Shown: positions 42,438 to 49,896 of the stretch, in pieces
Layout of the letters: the number at the start of each line of letters is the position of its first letter
Position numbering within the stretch: the first letter of the stretch is position 1
Assembly: GCA_027493525.1 (NCBI GenBank)
Contig: JAOSKN010000001.1
Location: 2,170,001 to 2,234,000 of the forward strand
Direction of reading: 5' to 3'
Origin: Planctomycetota bacterium
GTDB taxonomy: Bacteria > Planctomycetota > SZUA-567 > H5-PLA8
DNA: 64,000 nt
Notes under the pieces: generated by a model
What the model was told of the DNA's origin: nothing
Databases searched by the model: none
The model's input: only the letters and a program-made list of their open reading frames with translations
Translations under genes and position numbers: made by a program

Positions 42438-43247
42438 ATGCCATTTCGCACCGAGTTTCGCTTTCGCCCGTACCACGATGCCCGGGGCGAGCGGCTCCCG
42501 AATCCGGAGCCGCGGCAGATCTACGGCCCGGTCCATTCCATCGGCCCGCTGACGGTCTGCGCCTACCTGGTCGCGACCCCGGATGGGCTCGTGGTCGTGG
42601 ATACCGGGTACGAGAGCGATGGCGAACTCCTGCCGGACAACATTCGGAAGCTGGGCTTCGAGCCCCGGGACATCCGCCTGATCCTGCTTACGCACTGGCA
42701 CTGGGACCACATCGGCGGCGCCGCGCGCCTCGCGGAGCTTTCGGGCGCCCCGGTCATGGTCCACGAACTCGACGCCGGGATCGTCGAGTCGGGTAGCTAC
42801 CGCGGCGAGCGCAAGACGCCGCCCGTCGGCGTGGCGCGGCGCTTGAAGGACGGCGACGCGATCGAGCGCGGCGGCGTGGCCTTCCGGACGATCCACGCGC
42901 CGGGCCAGTCGGCGGGCGAGGTCGTCTTCCTGGCTGAGGTGGACGGGCCGGACGGCCCCTGCCGCGTCCTCTTCGCCGGCGACGCGACGGGCTTCAAGCA
43001 CAGCGTCAAGGGCCTCGACGAACTCGGCTATCCGGGCGTCTGCGCCGACTACCGCCGCGCCGTGAAAACGCTCGAGGCGCTGGAATTCGACCTGTATCTC
43101 GGCGGGCATCCCCACCAAGTCTTCAACGAGATGCGCGAAGACGGCAACCCCTTCGTCACCCGCGAAGAATACAGGCGGATGCTCTCGGAACGCCATCGCT
43201 TGATGGAGGAGTTCGTCGCGCGGCACCCGCGCTATCTGGAATGGTAG
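42438..43247 (+). CDS. Metallo-beta-lactamase-fold hydrolase, one zinc ligand replaced
   Basis: A 269-residue MBL-fold protein of the lactonase/B3-like type, no signal peptide. The first metal motif is intact (THWHWDH, residues 85-91), and the later ligands are AGDATG (Asp) and GGHPHQV (His). The middle His, normally in HTPGHT, is missing: the segment reads IHAPGQSAGEV with Gln in the zinc position. The enzyme may be mononuclear, altered or inactive. It is convergent with the next gene with one base between stops. Confidence 0.82.
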   Translation: MPFRTEFRFRPYHDARGERLPNPEPRQIYGPVHSIGPLTVCAYLVATPDGLVVVDTGYESDGELLPDNIRKLGFEPRDIRLILLTHWHWDHIGGAARLAELSGAPVMVHELDAGIVESGSYRGERKTPPVGVARRLKDGDAIERGGVAFRTIHAPGQSAGEVVFLAEVDGPDGPCRVLFAGDATGFKHSVKGLDELGYPGVCADYRRAVKTLEALEFDLYLGGHPHQVFNEMREDGNPFVTREEYRRMLSERHRLMEEFVARHPRYLEW

Positions 43248-43248
43248 G

Positions 43249-43716
43249 TCAGCGCGCGGGCAGCGCGCCCGCGTTCGGATTCAAGAGCATCGCCGCGATC
43301 GCGGCCACGTAGAGCGCCAGACCCACGGCGAGCAGCACCTGGCTGACGCGGTACAGGCGCGTCTTGCGGTCGCGGTAGGCCAGCGCGCCGCGCAGCCACG
43401 CGTCGGGCGGCTCTCCGGGAAACTGCGTGATCCAGCGGATCGGCAGGACGCCCCAGACCAGCAGGCCCGCCGCCGCGAGCGCGATGCTCACGCCCCCCAC
43501 GATCAGCCCCTGCGCCAGCGCGCTGGTGCCGGCGATGACCCGCCCGCTGAAACCCGTCGTCGTGATCACGATCCCCGCCAGGCCCAGCAGCACCTGCGCG
43601 CGGCTGTGCAGCGTGGCGAATTGCCGGTCGAGCAGGTCCCAGACCTTCGTCACGCCCTCCGCGCCGAAGACCTCGCGGATGCGCACCGCTTCCCGCTCCG
43701 GATCGAGAAAGTCCAT
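43249..43716 (-). CDS. Small membrane protein of unknown function
   Basis: A 155-residue protein with three membrane segments: VLLGLAGIVITTTGFSGRVI, GLIVGGVSIALAAAGLLVWGVL and VLLAVGLALYVAAIAAMLL. The N-terminal WDLLDRQFATLHSRAQ precedes the first. The layout (short amphipathic helix, then paired membrane helices) recalls the broad PycTM/DUF5706-like membrane modules, but the resemblance is too weak for a call. It lies 23 bases downstream of an SDR gene on the same strand. Confidence 0.65.
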   Translation of the reverse strand: MDFLDPEREAVRIREVFGAEGVTKVWDLLDRQFATLHSRAQVLLGLAGIVITTTGFSGRVIAGTSALAQGLIVGGVSIALAAAGLLVWGVLPIRWITQFPGEPPDAWLRGALAYRDRKTRLYRVSQVLLAVGLALYVAAIAAMLLNPNAGALPAR

Positions 43717-43739
43717 GCGTACTCCCGCCCGCGCCGCGA

Positions 43740-44462
43740 TCAGATCGCGATCCGCCCGTCCAGCGTGAAGACCTGCCCGCAGGCCGTCCGGTTCTCCAGC
43801 AGGTCCGCGATGAAGCGCCCCGCCTCCGCGGCGGGGTCGGCTTCGAGCTTCAGCACGTTGCGCCTGGCCACGGCCTCCACGAACGCCTCGCTGGCCGCGC
43901 GGCCCATCTCGCTCTCGCGGACGAACGGCGGCACGACGGCGTTTACCCGCACGCCCAACGGACCCCACTCGCGCGCCAGCGACTTCATCAGGCTCAGCAG
44001 GCCCGCCTGGGCCATGGCGTACGCCGCGCCGCCGGCCCGCCCGCTCAGCGCCGCGTGGGAACTCAGGAAGACCACGCTCCCGGCCTTCTGCTTCAGGAAC
44101 GTCCGCGCCAGCGCCTTGGCCAGCAGGAACGGCGCGCTCAAATCCACCGCGAGGACCTCGCGCACGTCGGCCTCGGACTGCGCCGCGGCCGGCGCGTCGC
44201 GGGCGATGCCCGCCGCCCAGACCAGCGCGTCGAGGCGGCCGAAGTCGGACAGGAAAGCCTTGGCCAGCGCCGCGGGCTGCTCGGGATCGCGGAAATCGGC
44301 CGCGTAGGCCTTGCAGGGCAGTTCGGGGAGGCGTTCGGGATGGGCGTGCCGGTGCAGTCCCAGCGCGCACCCGCGGCGGTGCAACGCGCGCGCGACGGCC
44401 CCGCCCAGCGTGCCGGAGGCGCCGCAGACCAGGACGGCGGGGGTGGAGGGGTTCGCGGGCAC
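43740..44462 (-). CDS. Short-chain dehydrogenase/reductase (FabG-like)
   Basis: A 240-residue SDR. VCGASGTLGGAVA (cofactor, GASGxLG), DALVWAAGIARDAPA (NAG equivalent), VVFLSSHAAL (Ser) and AAYAMAQAGLL, in which the usual YxxxK Lys is replaced by Gln (Tyr present). That substitution normally weakens catalysis, so activity is uncertain. It ends with CGQVFTLDGRIAI. It follows the PilZ-MshEN gene by 7 bases on the same strand. Confidence 0.8.
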   Translation of the reverse strand: MPANPSTPAVLVCGASGTLGGAVARALHRRGCALGLHRHAHPERLPELPCKAYAADFRDPEQPAALAKAFLSDFGRLDALVWAAGIARDAPAAAQSEADVREVLAVDLSAPFLLAKALARTFLKQKAGSVVFLSSHAALSGRAGGAAYAMAQAGLLSLMKSLAREWGPLGVRVNAVVPPFVRESEMGRAASEAFVEAVARRNVLKLEADPAAEAGRFIADLLENRTACGQVFTLDGRIAI

Positions 44463-44469
44463 GCCGGCT

Positions 44470-45786
44470 TCAGCCCTGCGGCGGGCGCAGGATCCCGTAG
44501 AGCCGGGCGAGGTGCTTGCGGTCCTCGGGGACCAGCGCCGCGATTCGCGCGCCGATCCAGCAGCGCGGCGTGTCGGGCAAGTCCGTGCTCCCGCGCGCCG
44601 GCTCGGCCGGCACCCGCGCGATCCGCACCGGCTCGAAGCGCAGCACCGCCGGCTCCACGTCGCTGCCGTGGAAAAGCTGCGCGGCGAGGAAGACGCGCGG
44701 AGGGTCGCCGACTTCGAAGCTCCGGACCAGGTCCTCCGGCGCCGGGCCGGTCATCAGCATCCCGCCGTCGCTCACGTTGGCCACGCCGCCCTCGAAGGTG
44801 CGCGGGTCGAGCTGCTGCAGGGCCGAGCCGTAAAAGCGGTAGCGCGCGAGCACCGTCGTGGAGATCCGCGGCGCGGCGCGCTGGGGCAGCTCCGCGCTCC
44901 CGTCCAGCGCCTTCAGGATCTGCTTCGGGTCGGCCAGGTAGAACCTGAGCTTCATCCGGCTGCGCGATTCCAGGTCCTCGCGCTCCTGAAGCGTCAGCGG
45001 GTGCGTCGCGGCGACGCGGAGGGTGCGGGAACTCACGTCGAAGGGAAGGATGCCGAGCCGGGCGCAATCCTCTTCCGGCAGCGCGCCGCGCGCTTCGGCG
45101 CCGATGCCCGTCACGTCCAGGTCCACGAAAGGCAGGCCCAGGTGTTCGGAGAGCGCTTCGGCGAGCTGCCGGCTGCTGACGAGCCCGGCGGAGACCAGGC
45201 CCGAGCCGAGGCGCACGCCGCTGCGGTTGGCGTCCAGGAAGCGCTCCAGGTCCCCCTTGTCGAGCGCCTTGCGCTTCACCAGCACGCGCCCCAGCGGTTC
45301 CCGCTGCCGGCGCCGCGGGGCGGCGTCGTGAAGCAGCCGCGCGCGCATCTCGCTCAGATGCTTCCGCGAGCGTTGCAACGAGGCCTCCACGTACTTGCGG
45401 TGCAGCAGGAGCTGGTCCTTGGCGTCCTGCGCCTCGAAACGGCAGGCGACTTCAATGCCCCCGTCGCGGAGCGCCTCCACGCGCACGACCTCGGCGTTGA
45501 GCCCCTTGGGTTGCTCGCTGGCCCGCATCGTCACCGCCACCATCAGCGGCTGGTCCGCCTGCGGCACGGCCACCGGGAAGCCGTCGGCTGCCGATGCCGA
45601 CGGATCGTGCCGGTACCGCACGCCGGTCTCGCTCAGGTCCAGCAGCGCGCCGGCCGGCACCAGCCGGTTCTGGTGGCTGATCCAGACCGTGCCCTGCGCC
45701 GGAGCGCGTTCGCGGGTGCGCTCATTTTTCGAGGCCCGCACGGGCGCCCCGCGGCGGGAAGAACGGCTGCTCGGCTTGCTGCTCAA
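44470..45786 (-). CDS. PilZ - MshEN (GspE N-domain) - PilZ protein
   Basis: A 438-residue soluble protein. The N-terminal part has a PilZ-like barrel (GALLDLSETGVRYRHD, then EVACRFEAQD). The middle carries the T2SSE_N/MshEN module of secretion ATPases: LGRVLVKRKALDKGDLERFL, GLVSSRQLAEALSEHLGLPF, VDLDV and ILPFDVSSRTLRVAATHPL. A second PilZ-like segment (FEGGVANVSDGGMLMTG, WIGARIAALVPEDRKHLARL) ends the protein. Both module types bind cyclic di-GMP in other proteins; the N-terminal PilZ lacks a clear RxxxR, so binding is not assured. Start chosen at TTG 45786 because of AGGAG eight bases upstream. No ATPase domain is present. Confidence 0.68.
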   Translation of the reverse strand: MSSKPSSRSSRRGAPVRASKNERTRERAPAQGTVWISHQNRLVPAGALLDLSETGVRYRHDPSASAADGFPVAVPQADQPLMVAVTMRASEQPKGLNAEVVRVEALRDGGIEVACRFEAQDAKDQLLLHRKYVEASLQRSRKHLSEMRARLLHDAAPRRRQREPLGRVLVKRKALDKGDLERFLDANRSGVRLGSGLVSAGLVSSRQLAEALSEHLGLPFVDLDVTGIGAEARGALPEEDCARLGILPFDVSSRTLRVAATHPLTLQEREDLESRSRMKLRFYLADPKQILKALDGSAELPQRAAPRISTTVLARYRFYGSALQQLDPRTFEGGVANVSDGGMLMTGPAPEDLVRSFEVGDPPRVFLAAQLFHGSDVEPAVLRFEPVRIARVPAEPARGSTDLPDTPRCWIGARIAALVPEDRKHLARLYGILRPPQG

Positions 45787-45954
45787 AGGCGGGCTCCTGC
45801 GGCGCTCGATCCGTACCACTACCTTGTATACCCACCCGAGCTTGAAAGGGCAAAACGAAGAACGCCGGGCTCGCGCGCGGGGATGGGCAGGCGCAGGGCT
45901 TTCCGATCCCGTACAATCCATTGCACGCCCCCGCGCACCGCCAGGAGACTCGCC

Positions 45955-46659
45955 ATGAGCAACGCCCCCGAATTCCACGCCGTGCCGCTCGCCGAGGTTC
46001 GCGCCGAAACGCCCGAATTGGTCCACCTGGCGCTGAATGGCGTTCCCGCGGCGTTGCGCGAGGCCTACGGCACGCCCGGGCAGTACGTCCAGATCCGCGA
46101 GGGCGACGGCAAGCCGGGCTTCTTCGCGCTGGCTTCCGGCCCCGGCCGCGAGGGCTTCGAGTTCCTGATCAAGCGCGGGCCGCCGCTGGCCGAGGCGCTC
46201 GCCGGAAAGAAAGCCGGGCAGGACCTCTCCATCAGCGCGCCGGCGGGCAAGGGGTTCCCGGCCGCGGAGGCCGTTGGGCGCGCGCTCTTTCTGGTCGGCG
46301 TCGGCTCGGGCCTGGCGCCGCTGCGCGCCGCCGCGCACGCCGTCCTCGACGGCCGGCTCAAGCCCCGCGCGGTGCGCTTCTACTATGGCGCGCGCCGCCC
46401 CGACGCGATCCCCTACGCGGCCGAGACGAAGGCCTGGGCCGCCCAGGGCATCGAGTTCCACGCGATCTGCTCCCAGCCGCCCGGCGGCGTCTGGAACGGC
46501 CGCACCGGGCGCGTCCAGGCGTTGCTCGAGGAGTGCGGCGCGCACGTCGCCCCCGATGCCTGCGTCTTCGCCTGCGGGATGAAGGACATGGTCGCCGACG
46601 CCAAGCGCATCCTCGCCGCGCATGGCCTTCCGGAGAGCCGCGTCTTCCTGAACTTCTGA
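45955..46659 (+). CDS. FAD/NAD(P)-binding ferredoxin reductase-type oxidoreductase
   Basis: A 234-residue flavoprotein reductase of the ferredoxin-NADP reductase superfamily. The FAD domain shows YGTPGQYVQIREGD and GFFALASGPGREGFEFLIKRG; the nucleotide domain has LVGVGSGLAPLRAAAHAVL, AVRFYYGARRPDAIPY and the C-terminal CVFACGMKDMVADAKRIL. There is no iron-sulfur domain, so it needs an external acceptor. The ATG at 45955 has CAGGAG nine bases upstream. A TACAAT -10-like box stands at 45912-45917. Confidence 0.85.
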   Translation: MSNAPEFHAVPLAEVRAETPELVHLALNGVPAALREAYGTPGQYVQIREGDGKPGFFALASGPGREGFEFLIKRGPPLAEALAGKKAGQDLSISAPAGKGFPAAEAVGRALFLVGVGSGLAPLRAAAHAVLDGRLKPRAVRFYYGARRPDAIPYAAETKAWAAQGIEFHAICSQPPGGVWNGRTGRVQALLEECGAHVAPDACVFACGMKDMVADAKRILAAHGLPESRVFLNF

Positions 46660-46726
46660 CCCTCCGGGAGCAACTCCGCAAGATCCGGGTGGCCGGCCGG
46701 CCGGCGCGCGGCGTATGCTGGGCCTC

Positions 46727-47578
46727 ATGAACGCCCCGTCCGACGATTACGCGCGAGTCGAGCGCGCGATCCGCTTCCTCGAGCGCGAAGCCGCGCGGCA
46801 GCCGGGGCTCGCCGAAGTCGCGGCGCACGTCCATCTGAGCGAGTTCCACTTTCAGAGGCTCTTCAAGCGCTGGGCGGGCGTCTCGCCCAAGCGCTTCCTG
46901 CAGGTCGTGACCCTGGAACTGGCCAAGGAGCGGCTGCGCGAACGCGGGAACGTGCTGGCGGCCGCGTGGGACGCGGGGCTCTCCGGCCCCGGGAGGCTGC
47001 ACGACCTCTTCGTCACGCTGGAAGCCGTCACGCCGGGCGAATTCAAGGCTCGCGGCGCCGGGCTGGAAATCGGCTGGGGCGTTCAGCCCTCGCCCTTCGG
47101 CGCCTGCCTGCTGGGACTCACCGGGCGCGGCATCTGCCATCTGGATTTCATCGATCCGGACCCCGGCGCGAAGGCTCGGGCGCTGGAACGGCTGCGCGCG
47201 GCCTGGCCGCGCGCGGAGTTCGTGGAACGGCCCCGGGAAGCCGAGGCGGCGGCCGGGCGGATCTTCGAGCCCCGCGCCGCGGGCGAGCCCCTGCCGGTCC
47301 TGGCTGCCGGCACCAACTTCCAGGTTCGCGTCTGGAGCGCCCTGCTGCGCATCCCCGCGGGCGCCACGGCCACCTACGCGGAACTGGCGCGGAGCCTGGG
47401 CCGGCCGCGCGCGGCGCGGGCCGTGGGGCAGGCTTTGGCGCGCAACCGCGTCGCGTATCTGATCCCTTGCCACCGCGTCATCGCGAAACTGGGCGTCCTG
47501 GGTGGATATCGCTGGGGGCCGGAGCGGAAGAAGGCCATGCTGGCGTGGGAGCGTACACGCGCCGAGGCCGAGGCCTGA
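46727..47578 (+). CDS. AraC-type regulator fused to O6-alkylguanine-DNA methyltransferase (Ada-like)
   Basis: A 283-residue Ada-type protein. Residues about 5-95 are an AraC helix-turn-helix (LAEVAAHVHLSEFHFQRLFKRWAGVSP); the C-terminal half is the suicide methyltransferase with FQVRVWSALLRIPAGATATY, the active-site IPCHRVI and the downstream GGYRWGPERKKAML. The N-terminal zinc domain of E. coli Ada, which senses methylphosphotriesters, is missing, so methyl-triggered activation cannot work the classical way. An in-frame ATG at 46715 is an equally possible start. Confidence 0.9.
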   Translation: MNAPSDDYARVERAIRFLEREAARQPGLAEVAAHVHLSEFHFQRLFKRWAGVSPKRFLQVVTLELAKERLRERGNVLAAAWDAGLSGPGRLHDLFVTLEAVTPGEFKARGAGLEIGWGVQPSPFGACLLGLTGRGICHLDFIDPDPGAKARALERLRAAWPRAEFVERPREAEAAAGRIFEPRAAGEPLPVLAAGTNFQVRVWSALLRIPAGATATYAELARSLGRPRAARAVGQALARNRVAYLIPCHRVIAKLGVLGGYRWGPERKKAMLAWERTRAEAEA

Positions 47579-47609
47579 AAAAAAGCGCCCCGTTCGGCTG
47601 AACGGGGCG
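47578..47609 (-). terminator. Rho-independent terminator of rpmA
   Basis: On the minus strand CGCCCCGTTC-AGCC-GAACGGGGCG forms a ten-pair stem followed by GC and seven T residues, 30 bases after the rpmA stop. It directly abuts the convergent Ada-like gene's stop. Confidence 0.88.
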
Positions 47610-47639
47610 AGAGGCGACTTGGGGTGAAGCGGATGCGCG

Positions 47640-47909
47640 TCAGTTGGCGCTCTTGGCGGCTTCCGGCGGCAGGACGTGGACGCGGCGCTGGGCCGTGCGG
47701 TCGAAGAAGACCACGCCGTCGGCGAGCGCGTAGAGCGTGAAGTCGCGCCCGAGCGCCACGTTGCGGCCGGGCTTGAACTTGGTCCCGCACTGCCGCACGA
47801 TGATGTTGCCGGCTTTGGCGACCTGTCCGCCGTACACCTTGACGCCACGATACTTCGGATTGCTGTCGCGGCCGTTCTTGCTCGAGCCCTGACCCTGTTT
47901 ATGCGCCAT
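47640..47909 (-). CDS. rpmA: Large ribosomal subunit protein bL27
   Basis: An 89-residue 50S protein whose N-terminus reaches the peptidyl-transferase centre. It begins directly with [28 protein letters not shown] sequence, without the cleavable extension of Firmicutes. [23 protein letters not shown] and the following [12 protein letters not shown] are diagnostic. rplU (L21), usually adjacent, is not in the expected upstream position; the upstream gene on this strand is a porin behind its own terminator. Confidence 0.97.
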   Translation of the reverse strand: MAHKQGQGSSKNGRDSNPKYRGVKVYGGQVAKAGNIIVRQCGTKFKPGRNVALGRDFTLYALADGVVFFDRTAQRRVHVLPPEAAKSAN

Positions 47910-47998
47910 CGTCCTGCTCCCTGATTGCTGGCCTATCCGTCTTCAAGCCGGAGAGGCAGGGTATCCGAACCATGGTCCGAATCAAGTCCAGGCTGAAA

Positions 47999-48028
47999 CG
48001 AAAACGGGCGGCCCGAAGGCCGCCCGTT
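47999..48028 (-). terminator. Rho-independent terminator of the porin gene
   Basis: On the minus strand ACGGGCGGCC-TTCG-GGCCGCCCGT pairs over ten bases around a UUCG tetraloop and is followed by TTTT, 23 bases after the porin stop. Confidence 0.85.
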
Positions 48029-48050
48029 CATCGGCTGTCTTGCGAACGTC

Positions 48051-49646
48051 TTACCAGTGGACCTGGAAGTTGACGACGAGGTTGTTATTGCGGACCTCGC
48101 GGAGCTCGCGCCCGTTGGGGTTGTCCGCCTTGTCCTCTTCGTTGACCCAGTTGTAGTTGACCTGCAGCTTGGCGTTGTGGCCCTTGATGTAGTAGTTGAA
48201 GCCGGCGGTGATCACGTCGGTCGTGAAGACGTCCAGCTCGCGGCCCGGGTTGTCCAGATCCTGATAGAAGAGGTTCTCCATCCGGTCGAAGCGGAAGGTG
48301 AATTCCATCGGCTCCAGGACGTACTTGCCGAAGTCGCCGCCGCTGCGCAGGCCTTCACCCCAGATGCTCTCGGAGATTCGGTAGCCGGTGCTGACGTACC
48401 AGCCTTCGACGTTGAAGGGGGCCGGATCGCCGACGCCGGCGGCGGCGGTGCTGGCGACTTCGCCGGTCGGGGCGAAGCGGTCGCGGTACTGGCCCCACTC
48501 GCCGCGGATCCACCAGCCGCTGACCGGGCTCTCTTCGCCGGCCTTCCAGGACAGGTAGGCGTACTGGAGCTGGTGCACGGTGCGATTGCGCTGGAGGCCA
48601 TCGACCGGGGTGCCGCCGCCGTTGAACTGCGCGGCATCGCGTCCGCCGGACTCGCCGCCTTTGCCGTGCATGATGCTGTAGCCGATTTCGATGCTGCCGA
48701 ACTTCTCGTTCTTCCAGAGCGGGCGGAGCAGGATCGCGGCCACCCAGTCCTTGTCGTCGTTATCGTCGCCGCGGTTGCCGCGGTGCTGGAAGGCCGTGCC
48801 CGCGCCGTTGAACGCGCCGAGCCAGTACTGCAGGCGCTCATCCCACCACGAGCCGTGCACCTGGCTGCCCAGGTCGCGGAGGTCGGCAAGCGCCGTGATC
48901 TGGGAGCGCTCGACGAAGTCCAGGTACGCCTCGTCCCGCGTGCCTTCCTCGCCCAGGTGCCGCTTGAACTGGCCCGTGGTGAAGTCGTGGTGCGGGATGA
49001 TGCCGTGCACGTTGATGTAGGCGTCCTGCAGCGTGAAGTTCGGGGAGCCCGCGCCGCTCTGGACGACGCCGTTGTTGAAGTTGCCGCCGGCGGCCGAGCC
49101 CGAATTGTAGTACGCGGTGCCGTCGCCCGACTTCACCTGGCTCTGGTTCTGCGGCAGGTTCGGGAAGGACTGCGCTTCCCGGGCGGTGTCGAAGGCCACG
49201 TAGCCCGTCACGTTCTCGTGGATGTCCATCGTGAAGCGGAGCTGCGCGCGGCGCACGCGGAAGCCGTCGTTATCGCTGACTTCGTTCGAGCCGAAGCCGG
49301 CGGGGCCGCCGCCGTTGGCCTGGTTGGGGTCCACCCAGCCGGTCTGGTCGTTCTGGATCGTGTAGAACCAGACCTGGAGCAGGCCGCCCACCTTCAGGTT
49401 GCCCGAGCGGGTCGTGACCTTCTCGTTCGGGCCGTAGCCGCCGTACTTGTCCCCGACGGTGGCATCGGCGCGACCGACCACGCCTTCGCCCACGGGACGG
49501 CTGCCTTCGACCTGCTGGCGGATTTTCTTCAGCTCGTCCTTGAGCTTCTGAAACTCCTCTTTGGTCGGGCTCGCCGCCGTAACCGCCGGCGCCACAATCC
49601 CGGCCAGCACGCTCAGGCTCAACACCCAAATCATCGCGCGCTTCAT
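48051..49646 (-). CDS. OprP/OprO-like outer-membrane porin
   Basis: A 531-residue barrel protein. Signal peptide MKRAMIWVLSLSVLAGIVAPAVTAA, a short coiled coil (KEEFQKLKDELKKIRQQVEG) as in many phosphate-selective porins, then amphipathic strands with NDGFRVRRAQLRFTMDIHEN, FTLQDAYINVH, FTTGQFKRHLGEEGT, and a C-terminal strand VVNFQVHW ending in an aromatic residue. This matches the OprO/OprP family; the solute (phosphate, pyrophosphate or other anions) is not proven by sequence. The ATG at 49646 is favoured over the open frame upstream because it begins the signal peptide. It has its own terminator. Confidence 0.87.
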   Translation of the reverse strand: MKRAMIWVLSLSVLAGIVAPAVTAASPTKEEFQKLKDELKKIRQQVEGSRPVGEGVVGRADATVGDKYGGYGPNEKVTTRSGNLKVGGLLQVWFYTIQNDQTGWVDPNQANGGGPAGFGSNEVSDNDGFRVRRAQLRFTMDIHENVTGYVAFDTAREAQSFPNLPQNQSQVKSGDGTAYYNSGSAAGGNFNNGVVQSGAGSPNFTLQDAYINVHGIIPHHDFTTGQFKRHLGEEGTRDEAYLDFVERSQITALADLRDLGSQVHGSWWDERLQYWLGAFNGAGTAFQHRGNRGDDNDDKDWVAAILLRPLWKNEKFGSIEIGYSIMHGKGGESGGRDAAQFNGGGTPVDGLQRNRTVHQLQYAYLSWKAGEESPVSGWWIRGEWGQYRDRFAPTGEVASTAAAGVGDPAPFNVEGWYVSTGYRISESIWGEGLRSGGDFGKYVLEPMEFTFRFDRMENLFYQDLDNPGRELDVFTTDVITAGFNYYIKGHNAKLQVNYNWVNEEDKADNPNGRELREVRNNNLVVNFQVHW

Positions 49647-49896
49647 GAAGGTATGCCCCCTCCGGCTTGATCTTCGAGTACCACGCTCATGGATCACCTG
49701 GAAACCCAGCAGCTCGCCACATGACGAGGCTCACTGGATGCTCTGGTGCAACCATGAATGGACGACAGATGGTAGCGTTCTCCTGTGCACCTGTCTACAG
49801 GAAAACCGGGCCTCGAAATGATATTTTTTAGCTCTTTCGCCATCCCTGAGTTTCCCATTTAACGCGTTGATATTAAACATGTTGCGATCCGAACTG

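Noticed and set aside
40115..42451. A 778-codon minus-strand frame opposite the CAP-domain gene
   Set aside because: No recognisable domain, and the plus-strand frame has a signal peptide and CAP motifs.
43249..43716. Pycsar effector (PycTM)
   Set aside because: The membrane layout is only vaguely similar, and no cyclase gene is adjacent.
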